From the NCBI GenBank assembly GCA_019637175.1, contig JAHBWD010000018.1, positions 1-64,000 on the forward strand: a stretch of 64,000 bases of DNA, written 5' to 3'. The notes beneath the pieces were generated by a model. The model saw only the letters and a program-made list of their open reading frames with translations. It made no database searches and was not told the origin of the DNA. The position numbers and the translations under genes were made by a program. Each line of letters begins with the position of its first letter. Positions within the stretch are counted from its first letter, which is position 1. Below are positions 54,001 to 62,478 of the stretch, piece by piece. Source of the DNA: Labilithrix sp. (GTDB taxonomy: Bacteria > Myxococcota_A > Polyangia > Polyangiales > Polyangiaceae).

Positions 54001-54223
54001 CGATCGCAGCCGGCGAGCGTTCGTGGAGAGACTCGGGCGCGTGTGCGCGAGCCTCGATCGCCAAGGGCCGCTGCCGGGCGTGCCCCTCGGGATCGAGACG
54101 CCGGGCCTCTTCGCCGGCCTCGCCGGGATCGGCTGGCAGCTGCTCCGATTCGCCGCGCCCGAGAGCGTCCCGAGCGTGCTCCTGTTCGATCCGCCGGTCT
54201 CCGGGTCACTGCCCGACACCTAG
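51017..54223 (+). CDS. lanM: Class II lanthipeptide synthetase LanM
   Basis: A 1,068-residue bifunctional enzyme that dehydrates Ser/Thr in the precursor via phosphorylation and then forms thioether rings. The dehydratase domain has all catalytic residues in spacing identical to CylM: Asp265 and His267 (GDTH), Lys287 (LVYKPR), Asp364, His366, Asn369 (DMHAEN) and Asp381 (LVDLEAL). The C-terminal LanC-like cyclase has zinc ligands Cys932 (HWCHG) and Cys977-His978 (LCHGD), and the Gly-rich NGTPGI and HGGSGI segments. The GTG at 51017 is chosen; an in-frame ATG within lanA is rejected. No transporter-protease LanT is adjacent. Confidence 0.93.
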   Translation: MSLRSHAWFAALNFAERAGVAPSKERSERFDRWRKQSPFDLHPTLWSDRLAEGGFGEPTFAALLAESAAESSARVRAPDWMIALDEALAAHAAGRAPDPLLAQAIASEAERYHRAALRLVAPFIERELPRLRAAVMAAATRAPLDEAALLSQAVAHVAELAGLPLMRVVAFEVSVARARGLLTAASSEARFDELIDAIADAEALLYFYERHAVLARHVSAAIACFTEACATFFTHLGEDWPELLASLAAGRPPGPLVEMKPGAGDTHRRGKTVIHLRFESGLRLVYKPRAGDVDDAYAALLEWLAARGGDDVFVAASPKIVSRGDHLWSAFVARDACDDRAAVERFYRRQGAHLALFYVLGATDMHAENMIAAGEHPMLVDLEALLAPRISLRPELEDTNPAADVALASVLGALFLPARVEGTDETPGFDVSALGHRPGQRESRPMAIMKNVATDEMRVAYERPELDETASRPILDGQELDAADWVDVICDGFTRAWEVLAAHRDELVAGPLDRFRRTAIRIIPRATRVYAAMLMTSYHPSLLSDGLERERVFDKLWLGVRYEPLLGRLVASERADLHDGDVPFFSMIPSSRDVLDSRGRVIADAFSEAPLEAAARRARSLDAAEMRRQLWLIRASFATITLGEGEGRWVPSIASLEPVDVSRDALLARAGRIAERLEALAIERDGRVGWLGVALQRERDWMVMPSQTDLYNGTPGIALFLAHLGKVTGATRWTELARAAMNTVVPRLRVRVTSSQPIPVGAIGEIGGALFAFAHLGVLLEDEALLDAAVEIARDALVRHASASKDDDVAEGHAGCVLALLALHAARPSSDLLAIAARSGDALRARARTRAEGMTWSSTIPSSAPLAGFSHGGSGIAIALLRFAAATSDERLVDLARGALAYERTLFDEEAGGWPDLRDIAGRGRVFATHWCHGAPGIGLARLEAHRALRDPQLLDEARAAVRATERSGFGSNHSLCHGDFGNLELLFAARDLDGDRSRRAFVERLGRVCASLDRQGPLPGVPLGIETPGLFAGLAGIGWQLLRFAAPESVPSVLLFDPPVSGSLPDT

Positions 54224-54261
54224 GGCTTGCGCGTTCCCTCCTGACGCGTGACGATCGGACC

Positions 54262-55632
54262 GTGAACGCTTCGAAGCTTCTCCTCTTCTCCTTCGCGACC
54301 GTCTTCGTCGGACCGGTCGCGTGCGTCGCGATCGCCGGCGTCGGCGACTATGGCGTCGATCCGTGCTTCGACGGTTGCGCCGACTCGCCCATCCTCCCCG
54401 ACGGCGCTCCGCTCCCCGATGGGAGCGCCCCGCCGGTCGAAGGAGGAGGCGACGACGCCGGCAGCGACGCCAACACCGACGTCGATGCGGCGCCTCCTCC
54501 GTCACCCGGGCTCTCCGAGCTCGTGCTCTCCGGAACCGGCGTCGCCGTCGGCAAGACCATCGTCGCCACCTTGACGGCGCGCAACGAGACCGGCGACGCC
54601 GTGCCGCGCGTCGGCTCCACGGTCACCTTCGCGTTCAGCGGGGGCACGAGCGTCCTCACCGCGGCCACGGCCACCGATCTCGGCAACGGAACCTACCGCG
54701 CGCTCCTCACCGGGGTGACGGAAGGCACGAAGGTGTCCGTCGTCGCGAGCCTCGACGGCGCGCCGCTCAAGACGCCCCCGCCCGAGGTGCGCGTCGCGAA
54801 CCCCGTCACGACCGGGCTCACCTTCATGCTCGACGCGGCCAACGCCGACAACATGGGCAACGCCGGGGCGAAGAACTGCCCTGCGTCGGGCCCGACGACG
54901 TGGACCGATCTCGGCGCATCCCATTTCCCCGGCACGCTCTCCGACTTCGCCACGACGTGCGGCGCGACGTCAGGATGGGCGGGAACGGGAACGCCGGAGG
55001 ATCCCTTCCGCCTCGCGTTCGACGGAACGAACGACAGCGTCGACTTCGGCGCGGTCAACTCGATCGTGACGCCGATCGCCACCAACACGCGGCAGACCAT
55101 CCTCGCTTGGGTGCGCAAGACCGGCGCAGGAACGCCGGGATCGAGCGGCGTCGGCAACCCCGCAGGTCTCACGTCGACCTTCCCCATCGTCACGAAGGGA
55201 ACGGCCGACGGCGACGTTACCGACGACACCGACGTCAACTACTTCCTCTCGATCACCGACACCAACGTCATCGGCATCGACTACGAAGTCACGGGCACGC
55301 ACGCCAACGTGCCGCTCGTCGGCACGACGGCGCTCGCCGACGACGCCTGGTACTTCATCGGCTACACGCTCGACATCCCCGCGACCTCGCGCGTCATCTA
55401 CTTGAACGCGAAGTCGGAGGCGACGTCGGCGCCGACGGGCGGGCCGTCCGCAGGCGCGCTCGCTCGGCTCGTCATCGGCGGAGCAACGCGCATCAACGGC
55501 GTCGCGACGGGCCGCTTCAAGGGCGACGTCGCGGTGGTGATGACCTACAACCGTGCGCTCACCGTCGCGGAGATCGAGAAGAACTGCCACGCGTTCTCTT
55601 CCCGCTTCGGGATGAAGGCCTGCCCCAACTAG
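54262..55632 (+). CDS. LamG/concanavalin-like lipoprotein with Ig-like domain
   Basis: A 456-residue lipoprotein (GTG start; lipobox GPVAC, Cys21). A Pro/Asp linker to about residue 85 is followed by an intimin/invasin-type Ig-like domain (KTIVATLTARNETGDAVPRV, about 95-175). A LamG-like carbohydrate-binding domain follows (about 185-450: LTFMLDAANADNMG, DGTNDSVDFGA, ATNTRQTILAWVRK, DDAWYFIGYTLD). It is a likely surface glycan-binding protein. It follows LanM by 38 bp and heads a run containing a formylglycine-generating enzyme and a sulfatase, so sulfated-glycan binding is plausible. Confidence 0.78.
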   Translation: MNASKLLLFSFATVFVGPVACVAIAGVGDYGVDPCFDGCADSPILPDGAPLPDGSAPPVEGGGDDAGSDANTDVDAAPPPSPGLSELVLSGTGVAVGKTIVATLTARNETGDAVPRVGSTVTFAFSGGTSVLTAATATDLGNGTYRALLTGVTEGTKVSVVASLDGAPLKTPPPEVRVANPVTTGLTFMLDAANADNMGNAGAKNCPASGPTTWTDLGASHFPGTLSDFATTCGATSGWAGTGTPEDPFRLAFDGTNDSVDFGAVNSIVTPIATNTRQTILAWVRKTGAGTPGSSGVGNPAGLTSTFPIVTKGTADGDVTDDTDVNYFLSITDTNVIGIDYEVTGTHANVPLVGTTALADDAWYFIGYTLDIPATSRVIYLNAKSEATSAPTGGPSAGALARLVIGGATRINGVATGRFKGDVAVVMTYNRALTVAEIEKNCHAFSSRFGMKACPN

Positions 55633-55641
55633 CCGCGCGCC

Positions 55642-56787
55642 ATGAGAGCGTCGCGGATCGGCGTCGTCGTCCTCGGTGCGATCGTCGTCGGCGTCGCGGC
55701 GTGGCTCGCGTCGAAGAAGCCCACGCCGCCGCCGCCGGAAGACGCCGCGGCGGTCGCCGTGGGCAGCGCGTCGTGCACGCCGCCGCCTCGCTTCGGAGAG
55801 CGTGAAGGCGACGGACCGCCGGGAATGGCCGCCATCCCCGGCGGCGAGTTCGCGATGGGCGACGCCTCGGGCGACGGCATGGCGTGGGAGCGACCGGTCC
55901 ACACCGTGCGCCTGAGCGACTTCTACATCGACGTCTTCGAGGTCACGAACGCGCAGTTTCGCGCGTTCGTCGACGCGACCGGCCACCAGACGACCGCGGA
56001 GAGGCCGGCGAAGCTCGAGGAGATCATGCGACAGGTTCCGCCGGGCACGCCGCCGCCTCCGCCGGAGAAGCTGAGACCGTCGTCGCTCGTGTTCAAGAAG
56101 ACGAAGCGCGCGGTCGCGCTCGGGCAGCCGGGCGACTGGATGCAGTGGTGGTCGTACGTGCCGGGCGCCGACTGGCGGCACCCCAGCGGTCCCGGCGACG
56201 CGATCGAAGGGAACGACTATCACCCCGTCGTGCACGTCTCGTGGGACGACGCCGTCGCGTACTGCGCGTGGGCCGGGCGTCGCCTCCCGACCGAGGCGGA
56301 GTGGGAGCGCGCGGCGCGCGGGCGGCTCGAGCGAAAGCGATTCACCTGGGGAGACGAGCCCTTCGATCCGAAGCGCGCGAACATCTGGCAGGGCAGCTTT
56401 CCTCACGAGAACACGCGCGAGGACGGCTACGAAGCGACCGCGCCCGTCGGGAAATTTCCGCCGAACGGCTATGGCCTGCACGACATGGCGGGCAACGTCT
56501 GGGAGTGGGTGAGCGACTGGTACCGCGCGGACACCTACGCGATCGCTGCGGCGAGAGGCGTCGACGTCGACCCTCGAGGCCCGGCGACGAGCCTCGATCC
56601 CGACGAGCCTCACGCGCCCAAGCGCGTGATTCGCGGAGGATCGTTCCTCTGCACGACGACGTACTGCGCGTCGTTTCGCCCCGCGGCGCGAATGAAGACG
56701 AGCCCCGACTCTTCGAGCAACCACCAGGGCTTTCGTTGTGCGATTTCGGCGGACGCGTGGTCGAAGGCGACGGTTGGCGATCACTGA
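55642..56787 (+). CDS. Formylglycine-generating enzyme (sulfatase-activating)
   Basis: A 381-residue protein with an N-terminal membrane anchor (residues 6-24). The FGE fold is complete: IPGGEFAMGDASGD, SDFYIDVFEVTNAQFRAFV, RLPTEAEWERAARG, LHDMAGNVWEWVSDWY and RVIRGGSFLC. The catalytic copper-binding Cys pair is present in the FGE spacing: Cys337-x4-Cys342 in SFLCTTTYCAS. So it can oxidise a Cys in a CxPxR motif to formylglycine, and is not merely an FGE-like fold. Its obvious substrate is the sulfatase 21 bp downstream, which has such a motif. It acts in the membrane or periplasm. Confidence 0.9.
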   Translation: MRASRIGVVVLGAIVVGVAAWLASKKPTPPPPEDAAAVAVGSASCTPPPRFGEREGDGPPGMAAIPGGEFAMGDASGDGMAWERPVHTVRLSDFYIDVFEVTNAQFRAFVDATGHQTTAERPAKLEEIMRQVPPGTPPPPPEKLRPSSLVFKKTKRAVALGQPGDWMQWWSYVPGADWRHPSGPGDAIEGNDYHPVVHVSWDDAVAYCAWAGRRLPTEAEWERAARGRLERKRFTWGDEPFDPKRANIWQGSFPHENTREDGYEATAPVGKFPPNGYGLHDMAGNVWEWVSDWYRADTYAIAAARGVDVDPRGPATSLDPDEPHAPKRVIRGGSFLCTTTYCASFRPAARMKTSPDSSSNHQGFRCAISADAWSKATVGDH

Positions 56788-56808
56788 CGACCGGTTCATA
56801 ATCGTCGA

Positions 56809-58293
56809 ATGATGCGGGGGCGTGCGTTCGTGGCGACCTTCGCGTTCTTCGTCGTGGCGCAGGGCGCGTGCGGAGGCGGAGGAGCGGTGGTCGCCGACGC
56901 GCAGGATCCGCCGGACGCGACGATCGTGCCCGGCGAAGACGCGAGCGCCAGCGTCGACGCCTCGGCCGACGCGTCGGTCGAAGATGCGCGCACGTCCGAC
57001 GTCGCCAGCGAGGGCGAAGCCGGCGACGCGAGCGCGCCGCGCGTTCCGCCCAACATCCTCCTCGTGATCGGCGACGACATGGGGCTCGACGCGAGCGTTT
57101 GTCACACCGTCGGCGCCGATCCCGGTCGCGCGCCGCACCTCCAGGCGCTCTGCGCGAGCGGCGTCGTCTTCGACAACGTGTGGACGGCGCCCGTGTGCTC
57201 GCCGACGCGCGCGGGCATCCTGACGGGCCGTCACAGCTTCCGCACCGGCGTCGGAACGGTGAACCTCCCGCTCCCCGTCGGCGAGCGCGCGCTGCCGAAG
57301 GCGCTCGTCGCCGGCAAACCGGGTTACGCGACGGCGGCGTTCGGCAAGTGGCACCTCTCGAACGCGAGCAACGGCGGCGCGAACCATCCGAACAACGTCG
57401 GCTTCGCGCAGTTCTCCGGCAGCCTCGGCGCGCAAGTGTCGAACTTCTTCAACTGGTCGCGCGTCACCAACGGCCTCGCCGCGAACACGACGACGTACGC
57501 GACGACGGCGAACGTGAACGACGCGAACGCCTGGATCCAGGCGCAGACGACGCCCTGGTTCGTCTGGCTCGCGTTCAACGCGCCTCACGCGCCGTTCCAC
57601 GTTCCGCCCGCGGGCCTTCACACGTACACGACGCTGACGGGCCCGCCGCTGCCCAACCCGCCGATCGATCACTACCACGCGGCGCTCGAGGCGATGGACA
57701 CCGAGCTCGGGCGCTTGCTCGGCGGGCTCTCCCCGACCGTGCGCGCGAAGACGTGGGTGATCTTCGTCGGCGACAACGGCACGCCGCCCGAGGTGACGCA
57801 GGCGCCGTACACGGCGTCGAAGGGCTCGCTCTATCAAGGCGGCGTGCACGTCCCGCTCTTCATCTCCGGCCCCGGCGTCGTCGACGGCGGCCGGCGCGTC
57901 AGCGCGATCGTTCACACCGTCGACATCTTCAAGACGGTGCTCGAGCTCGCCGAGGTCGACATGGGCGCCGCGCTGCCGGCGGGCGGCAACACCGTCGACT
58001 CCGTGAGCCTCGTTCCGTATCTGACGAGCGCGAACCAGGCGCCGCTTCGCCCTTGGGTGATGACCGAGGTGTTCGGCGGCGCGCCGTTCGCGGGCGGCCG
58101 GCTCGGCAAGGCGATCCGCGACGAGCGGTACAAGTTGATCCGCTTCAACGACGGCGGCGTCGAGCTCTACGATCTCGACGACGATCCGTACGAAGCGAGC
58201 GAGCTCCACGCGGCGGGCCCGCTCTCGATCGACGCGGAGATGCACGAGGCGGCGCTCGGCGCGGCGCTCGACACGCTCCTCGCGTCGCCCTGA
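56809..58293 (+). CDS. Type I (formylglycine) sulfatase lipoprotein
   Basis: A 494-residue sulfatase with lipobox QGAC. Metal-binding NILLVIGDDMGLD lies near residue 82. The formylglycine signature CSPTR starts at Cys130 within APVCSPTRAGILTGRH. Further alkaline-phosphatase-fold motifs are FGKWHL, HAPFHVPP and VGDNGTPPEV. The enzyme cleaves sulfate esters once Cys130 is converted to formylglycine, presumably by the FGE encoded just upstream. A long Asp/Ala/Ser linker precedes the catalytic domain. The substrate (sulfated polysaccharide or small molecule) is unknown. It stops 7 bp from a convergent gene. Confidence 0.9.
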   Translation: MMRGRAFVATFAFFVVAQGACGGGGAVVADAQDPPDATIVPGEDASASVDASADASVEDARTSDVASEGEAGDASAPRVPPNILLVIGDDMGLDASVCHTVGADPGRAPHLQALCASGVVFDNVWTAPVCSPTRAGILTGRHSFRTGVGTVNLPLPVGERALPKALVAGKPGYATAAFGKWHLSNASNGGANHPNNVGFAQFSGSLGAQVSNFFNWSRVTNGLAANTTTYATTANVNDANAWIQAQTTPWFVWLAFNAPHAPFHVPPAGLHTYTTLTGPPLPNPPIDHYHAALEAMDTELGRLLGGLSPTVRAKTWVIFVGDNGTPPEVTQAPYTASKGSLYQGGVHVPLFISGPGVVDGGRRVSAIVHTVDIFKTVLELAEVDMGAALPAGGNTVDSVSLVPYLTSANQAPLRPWVMTEVFGGAPFAGGRLGKAIRDERYKLIRFNDGGVELYDLDDDPYEASELHAAGPLSIDAEMHEAALGAALDTLLASP

Positions 58294-58300
58294 TCGGCGC

Positions 58301-59071
58301 TCAGCGGTAAGGGCCGCCTCGACCTCGCGCGAGCCACGTGCCGAGCGCGTGGAGCGTCTGCTCGACGACGCGATCGTGAGAGAGCGCGCCCGCAGACTCG
58401 GAGTCGCGCGTCTCCACCGTGCGCGCCGACCTGAGGGGCGAAGCGAGGAAGCGATCGTCGTAGACGGCGTTGCGCGCCCGCGCGCGAAGCCACTCGACGG
58501 CGAGCTGAAAGTTTTCGTGAACGGTCGGACGAACCTGCGCGCCGAGCGCGACGTAGCGCGCCTCGGATTGCCGAAGGAGCCAGGGGCCGCCTTCGCGCCA
58601 GAAGAGGAGCGCGACGCGCTCGACGGCTTGCTCGGTCGACTTGTACTGGACGGACTCGCGGACCGTGCCCCGGCCGGTCGATCGATAGGCGACGTCGCGC
58701 GCCGTACGCGTCACGCGGACGTCGAGGGCGGCGTGCACGAGCGCGACGAGATCGTCGAGCGCGTGGCCGGGCGGCTTGCGATCGTTGGCGAAGAGCCTGT
58801 CGCCGGCGACGTCGAAGCGTCGCATCAGCGTCATGCGCGCGAGCGCGACGGCGTCGGCCGCGGGAAAGACGATGGCGCCGTGCCCGCGGCTGCGGAGCTG
58901 CTCCGCGACCGCGATCGCCGCGTGCGCGTCGTCGTACTGCTTCATCACGCGGGGCAAGACCCCGGAGAGTCGAACGCGCACGTCGTACGCCGCGACGCCG
59001 AGGAGCGAAGCGACCGGCTCTTGCTCCTGCTCGAGCGGCGCGCCGAGCTCACAGACGGCGAGACAATGCAT
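58301..59071 (-). CDS. Hypothetical cytoplasmic protein
   Basis: A 256-residue protein with no signal peptide or membrane helix. It looks alpha/beta in the N-terminal half (EPVASLLGVAAYDVRVRL, then AAIAVAEQLRSRGHGAIVF) and Arg-rich helical later. No recognised motif. It lies 44 bp downstream of the HtrA gene on the same strand, so may share its transcript. The convergent sulfatase gene ends 7 bp away. Confidence 0.5.
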   Translation of the reverse strand: MHCLAVCELGAPLEQEQEPVASLLGVAAYDVRVRLSGVLPRVMKQYDDAHAAIAVAEQLRSRGHGAIVFPAADAVALARMTLMRRFDVAGDRLFANDRKPPGHALDDLVALVHAALDVRVTRTARDVAYRSTGRGTVRESVQYKSTEQAVERVALLFWREGGPWLLRQSEARYVALGAQVRPTVHENFQLAVEWLRARARNAVYDDRFLASPLRSARTVETRDSESAGALSHDRVVEQTLHALGTWLARGRGGPYR

Positions 59072-59115
59072 CCCGTCGTGAGCTTAGCCCGATGCGCGGC
59101 TCAGCGCGCGAACGC

Positions 59116-60534
59116 TCAGCGTCGCTCGATCGCCACCCAGCGCTTCGATCCTTCGCGCTCGACGCGGAGGAGGAGCGGTTTGTCGACCGACGCACGCTCG
59201 ATCTTGTTCACGGCGTCGGCCGCGGATCGAACCGGCTGCCGATCGACCTCGACGATCACGTCGCCGGGCAAGAGCAGCCCCGCGGCGGGACCGCCCTCGG
59301 AGACGCGACCGACGACGGCGCCGTTGCCCTTGGCGTCGCCGAGCTCGATGCCGAGCTGCCCGGGCTTGGGCTTGGCCTCGCGGCGCGGCGCGCTCGGCTT
59401 TTCGTCGCCGAGCTCGGCGAGGGTGACGAGCACGTTCACGGTCGACGTGCCGCGCCTGACTTCGAGCATGACCTTCGATCCGGGCGCGTGCGACGCGATC
59501 AAGCGGGGCAGATCGTGCGCGTGCGCGACCGGTCGTCCGTCGACGGAGATGACGACGTCGCCGTCGCGGAGGCCCGCCTTCTCGCCGGGGCCGTTCTTCT
59601 CGACGCTGCCGACGAGCGCGCCGCGCGTGTCGCCGAGGGCCAGCGCCTTCGAGAGCGGCTCGCTCACGGCCTGGATGTGCGCGCCGAGCTTGCCGCGCCG
59701 CACGTGGCCGTGCTCGAGGAGCTGCGGCAGGATCTCCTTGATGGCGTCGGACGGGATCGCGAATCCGATCCCCTGCCCGCTCGGGTTGATCGCGGTGTTC
59801 ATGCCCACGACCTGACCGCGCAGATCGAAGAGCGGACCGCCGCTGTTGCCCGGATTGATCGACGCGTCGGTCTGGATGAAGTCGTCGTACGGTCCGGCGC
59901 CGATCGTGCGGCTCTTCGCGCTGACGATGCCGGACGTGACCGTGCCGCCGAGGCCGAACGGGTTCCCGATCGCGACGACGGGCTCACCGACCTTGAGGCC
60001 GGTGCTCGATCCGAGGGTGACGTGCGGGAGGTTCTTGCCCCCCTGGATCTCGAGGACGGCGACGTCGAGCCGCTCGTCCTTGCCGAGGACCTTCGCGCCG
60101 AGCTCGCGCTCGTCGGAGAGCTTGACCTTGACGGTGTCGGCGCCGTCGACGACGTGCGCGTTCGTGACGACGTGCCCCTTGTCGTCGATGATGAAGCCGC
60201 TGCCCGCGCCGACGCGCTTGCCGCCGTGCGGCATCATGGGCGGAGCTCCGCCGCGACCGCCGAACTCGCGGAAGAAGAAGTCGAAGGGCGACTCGCCTCC
60301 CATCTCGGAGGCCGAGGTCTTCGCGAGCTGCTCGACGGTGATGTTCACGACCGCGGGCTGCACGCTCGCGACGAGCGCGGAGACGTCACCCGAAGGTCCT
60401 GCCGGCTGAGCCTGGATCGCGGGCTCTTGCGACGCAGCTTGCGCGAGCGCCAGCGCGGGGACGGCGCCGGCGGCCATGGTTCCGAGAATCGACAGCGCGA
60501 CGAGCCTGGAGCGTGGGTGTAGTTGAAGTCTCAC
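59116..60534 (-). CDS. HtrA/DegP-type periplasmic serine protease
   Basis: A 472-residue DegP-like protease. The GTG at 60534 precedes a signal peptide (cleaved near ALALA-QAAS). The trypsin-like domain (about residues 60-270) has His127 in TNAHVV, Asp in LDVAVLEI and Ser231 in GNSGGPL. Two PDZ domains follow (about 275-365 and 390-470), as in DegP/DegQ, for substrate binding and oligomer assembly. It should degrade damaged envelope proteins. It is divergent from a BON lipoprotein gene (84-bp gap), a second envelope-stress-type protein. Confidence 0.92.
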   Translation of the reverse strand: MRLQLHPRSRLVALSILGTMAAGAVPALALAQAASQEPAIQAQPAGPSGDVSALVASVQPAVVNITVEQLAKTSASEMGGESPFDFFFREFGGRGGAPPMMPHGGKRVGAGSGFIIDDKGHVVTNAHVVDGADTVKVKLSDERELGAKVLGKDERLDVAVLEIQGGKNLPHVTLGSSTGLKVGEPVVAIGNPFGLGGTVTSGIVSAKSRTIGAGPYDDFIQTDASINPGNSGGPLFDLRGQVVGMNTAINPSGQGIGFAIPSDAIKEILPQLLEHGHVRRGKLGAHIQAVSEPLSKALALGDTRGALVGSVEKNGPGEKAGLRDGDVVISVDGRPVAHAHDLPRLIASHAPGSKVMLEVRRGTSTVNVLVTLAELGDEKPSAPRREAKPKPGQLGIELGDAKGNGAVVGRVSEGGPAAGLLLPGDVIVEVDRQPVRSAADAVNKIERASVDKPLLLRVEREGSKRWVAIERR

Positions 60535-60618
60535 GCGGCGTAGAACCCGCGGCGCCCGACGTTCTTCCCACTCGAGCTGCGAGTTTCTCGTGGCACGCCT
60601 CTGGCACCTCGGAGGCGC

Positions 60619-60906
60619 ATGCGGACGATCGCGACGGTGATCCTCGTGGGGCTGTTCGCGTGCAGCGACGTCGATCGCCGCCTCGAGCACGACGTCGAGC
60701 AGATCCTCGCGGCGCAGCCCATCAACACGGAGCACGTCGAGGTCTCGGTGCGCCACGGCGTCGTGAAGCTCGAGGGCCGCGTCACCACGCCCGAGGAGCG
60801 CGATCGCTTGATCGCCAACGCGCGCGCGGTCGATGGTGTGCGCTGGGTCGAAGACCGGTTGGTCATCGGTCCGCTGCGACCGCGCGACATCCAGATGCAA
60901 CCCTAG
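60619..60906 (+). CDS. BON-domain lipoprotein
   Basis: A 95-residue lipoprotein (lipobox LFAC) with one BON domain (residues about 25-85: EHVEVSVRHGVVKLEGRVTT, then VDGVRWVEDRLVI). A paralog lies at 10252-10620. It is divergent from the HtrA gene and overlaps the MtfA-like gene by 4 bp at the 3' end, their stop codons sharing CTAG. Confidence 0.8.
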   Translation: MRTIATVILVGLFACSDVDRRLEHDVEQILAAQPINTEHVEVSVRHGVVKLEGRVTTPEERDRLIANARAVDGVRWVEDRLVIGPLRPRDIQMQP

Positions 60907-61673
60907 AGCGCGGCGGGATCCTGCTGGTAGAAGTCCGCGAGCGTCGCGTAGAGCTCGGGGTGGCGCGCTTTCAGCCGGGCCGGCTTCTCGAAGAACATCT
61001 CGGTGACGACGGCGAAGAACTCGGGCGGGCTCGTCGCGCCGTAGGCGTCGATGTCGGTGTCGCGGCCGGCGTGGATGCGCGCGACGAGATCGGCGTACGC
61101 GTCGCCGAGCACGCGCGCCCACGTCGCGTAGCGCGCGCGCTTGCCGAGATCGGGTGCGCCGTCGACGACGCCGTCTTCGGCGTCGAGCTGGTGGGCGAAC
61201 TCGTGGAGGACGACGTTGTGTCCGTCTCTCTCGTTGACCATGGTGCCGCGCACCGCGTCCCACGCGAGGACGACGAGGCCTCGCTGCCACGACTCGCCGA
61301 GCCGAACGCTCTCGTCTTCGATGACCACCGGCCCCTCGTGGCGCGTCTCCGGAGCGACGTACGCGCTGGGATAGACGACGACGGTGTCGAGATCGGGATA
61401 GACGTCGGTGTCGCGGTGCAGGAGGAGGAGGCACGCCTGCGCGGCGATCGTCACGCGCATCTCGTCGGTGATCGTGAGGCCGCCCGCGCCTTCGAAGGTC
61501 TTCTCGTCGAGGAAGACGACGACGAGCTGCTCGAGCTCGTGGCGATCGGCCTCCGGCAGCGCGCGCGCGAGGGGCACGCGCTCGTCGAGGATCTTCGCCC
61601 ACGCCGGGGGAAACGGCACCGGCTGGCGCCCGCGGCGAAGCCATCGACGAAGAGGACGGAGGAGGCCGAGCAC
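60903..61673 (-). CDS. mtfA: MtfA-like (M90) zinc peptidase
   Basis: A 256-residue protein of the MtfA (M90) family. The zinc motif is HEFAHQLD, and the downstream FFAVVTEMFFEKP holds the third ligand Glu. The N-terminal EQLVVVFLDEKTFEGAGGLTIT is typical. In E. coli MtfA regulates Mlc and has aminopeptidase activity; no Mlc homologue is seen here, so the role is open. The GTG at 61673 fits the family length (E. coli MtfA 265). It is divergent from the DUF4336 gene. Confidence 0.88.
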   Translation of the reverse strand: MLGLLRPLRRWLRRGRQPVPFPPAWAKILDERVPLARALPEADRHELEQLVVVFLDEKTFEGAGGLTITDEMRVTIAAQACLLLLHRDTDVYPDLDTVVVYPSAYVAPETRHEGPVVIEDESVRLGESWQRGLVVLAWDAVRGTMVNERDGHNVVLHEFAHQLDAEDGVVDGAPDLGKRARYATWARVLGDAYADLVARIHAGRDTDIDAYGATSPPEFFAVVTEMFFEKPARLKARHPELYATLADFYQQDPAAL

Positions 61674-61740
61674 GGGAGCGGAGCCTACACCCGCGACGAG
61701 GCGATCTCGGAGCGGATCTCGACTACGCTCCGAGGCGCTC

Positions 61741-62427
61741 ATGGCTGCCGCATTCGCCGCGATCGAACGGATCGACGAAGGCCTCTGGACCACCACGCGC
61801 CCGCTACGGTTCTTCGGCGTCGAGACGGGATCGCGCATGACGGTGATGCGCGTCGGCGACGGCCTCCTCGTGCACTCTCCCGTCGCGCTCGATCCCGAGC
61901 TGCAGCGAGAGGTCGACGCGCTCGGGCCCGTCCGCGCCATCGTGGCGCCGAGCAAGTTTCATCACCTCGCCGTCGGGCAATGGGTGCGAGCCTATCCAGA
62001 CGCGCTCGTCTACGCGTGCCCCGGCCTCGAGAAGAAGCGCGCCGACGTCGCGTGGACGGGCGTGCTCGGCGACGCGGCGGAAGAGGCGTGGCGCGGCGCG
62101 GTCGAGCAGGTCTTCTTCGGCGCGCGCACGTTGGAGAACGAGGTGGTGTTCTTCCACGCGACGAGCCGGACGCTCGTGTGCGCCGACGCCGTCTTCAACC
62201 TCGCCGAGCATCCGTCACGCGTGACCCGCGCGGTCGCGCTTCTCCTCGGCAACCGCCGCCCGGGCGCGACGCTCCTCGAGCGCGTGATGATGAGAGATAG
62301 AGAGAGCGCGCGCGCGCAGATCGATCGAATGCTCGCGTGGGACTTCGATCGGATCCTCTTGGCGCACGGCGCGCCGATCGCGAGCGGCGGCCGCGACGTC
62401 TTGCGAAGCGCGTACGCCTGGCTCTGA
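61741..62427 (+). CDS. DUF4336-family protein (metallo-hydrolase-like)
   Basis: A 228-residue cytoplasmic protein. It matches the DUF4336 layout, related in outline to metallo-beta-lactamase folds: ERIDEGLWTTTRPLRFFGV, then VRAIVAPSKFHHLAVG, FHATSRTLVCADAVFNLAEH and DFDRILLAHGAPIA. The His residues in SKFHH and LAHG are plausible metal ligands, but the full MBL HxHxDH motif is absent. Function is unknown. Stem-loops follow the stop. Confidence 0.8.
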   Translation: MAAAFAAIERIDEGLWTTTRPLRFFGVETGSRMTVMRVGDGLLVHSPVALDPELQREVDALGPVRAIVAPSKFHHLAVGQWVRAYPDALVYACPGLEKKRADVAWTGVLGDAAEEAWRGAVEQVFFGARTLENEVVFFHATSRTLVCADAVFNLAEHPSRVTRAVALLLGNRRPGATLLERVMMRDRESARAQIDRMLAWDFDRILLAHGAPIASGGRDVLRSAYAWL

Positions 62428-62459
62428 CGGGTCAGAAAATGCATGTTGCAGAACGCGCC

Positions 62460-62475
62460 GTCGGCCCTGGCCGAC
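62460..62475. repeat. Perfect 7-bp inverted repeat downstream of the DUF4336 gene
   Basis: GTCGGCC and GGCCGAC flank CT, 33 bp after the stop. Followed by another dyad and a T-run (next entry). Confidence 0.45.
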
Positions 62476-62478
62476 AGT

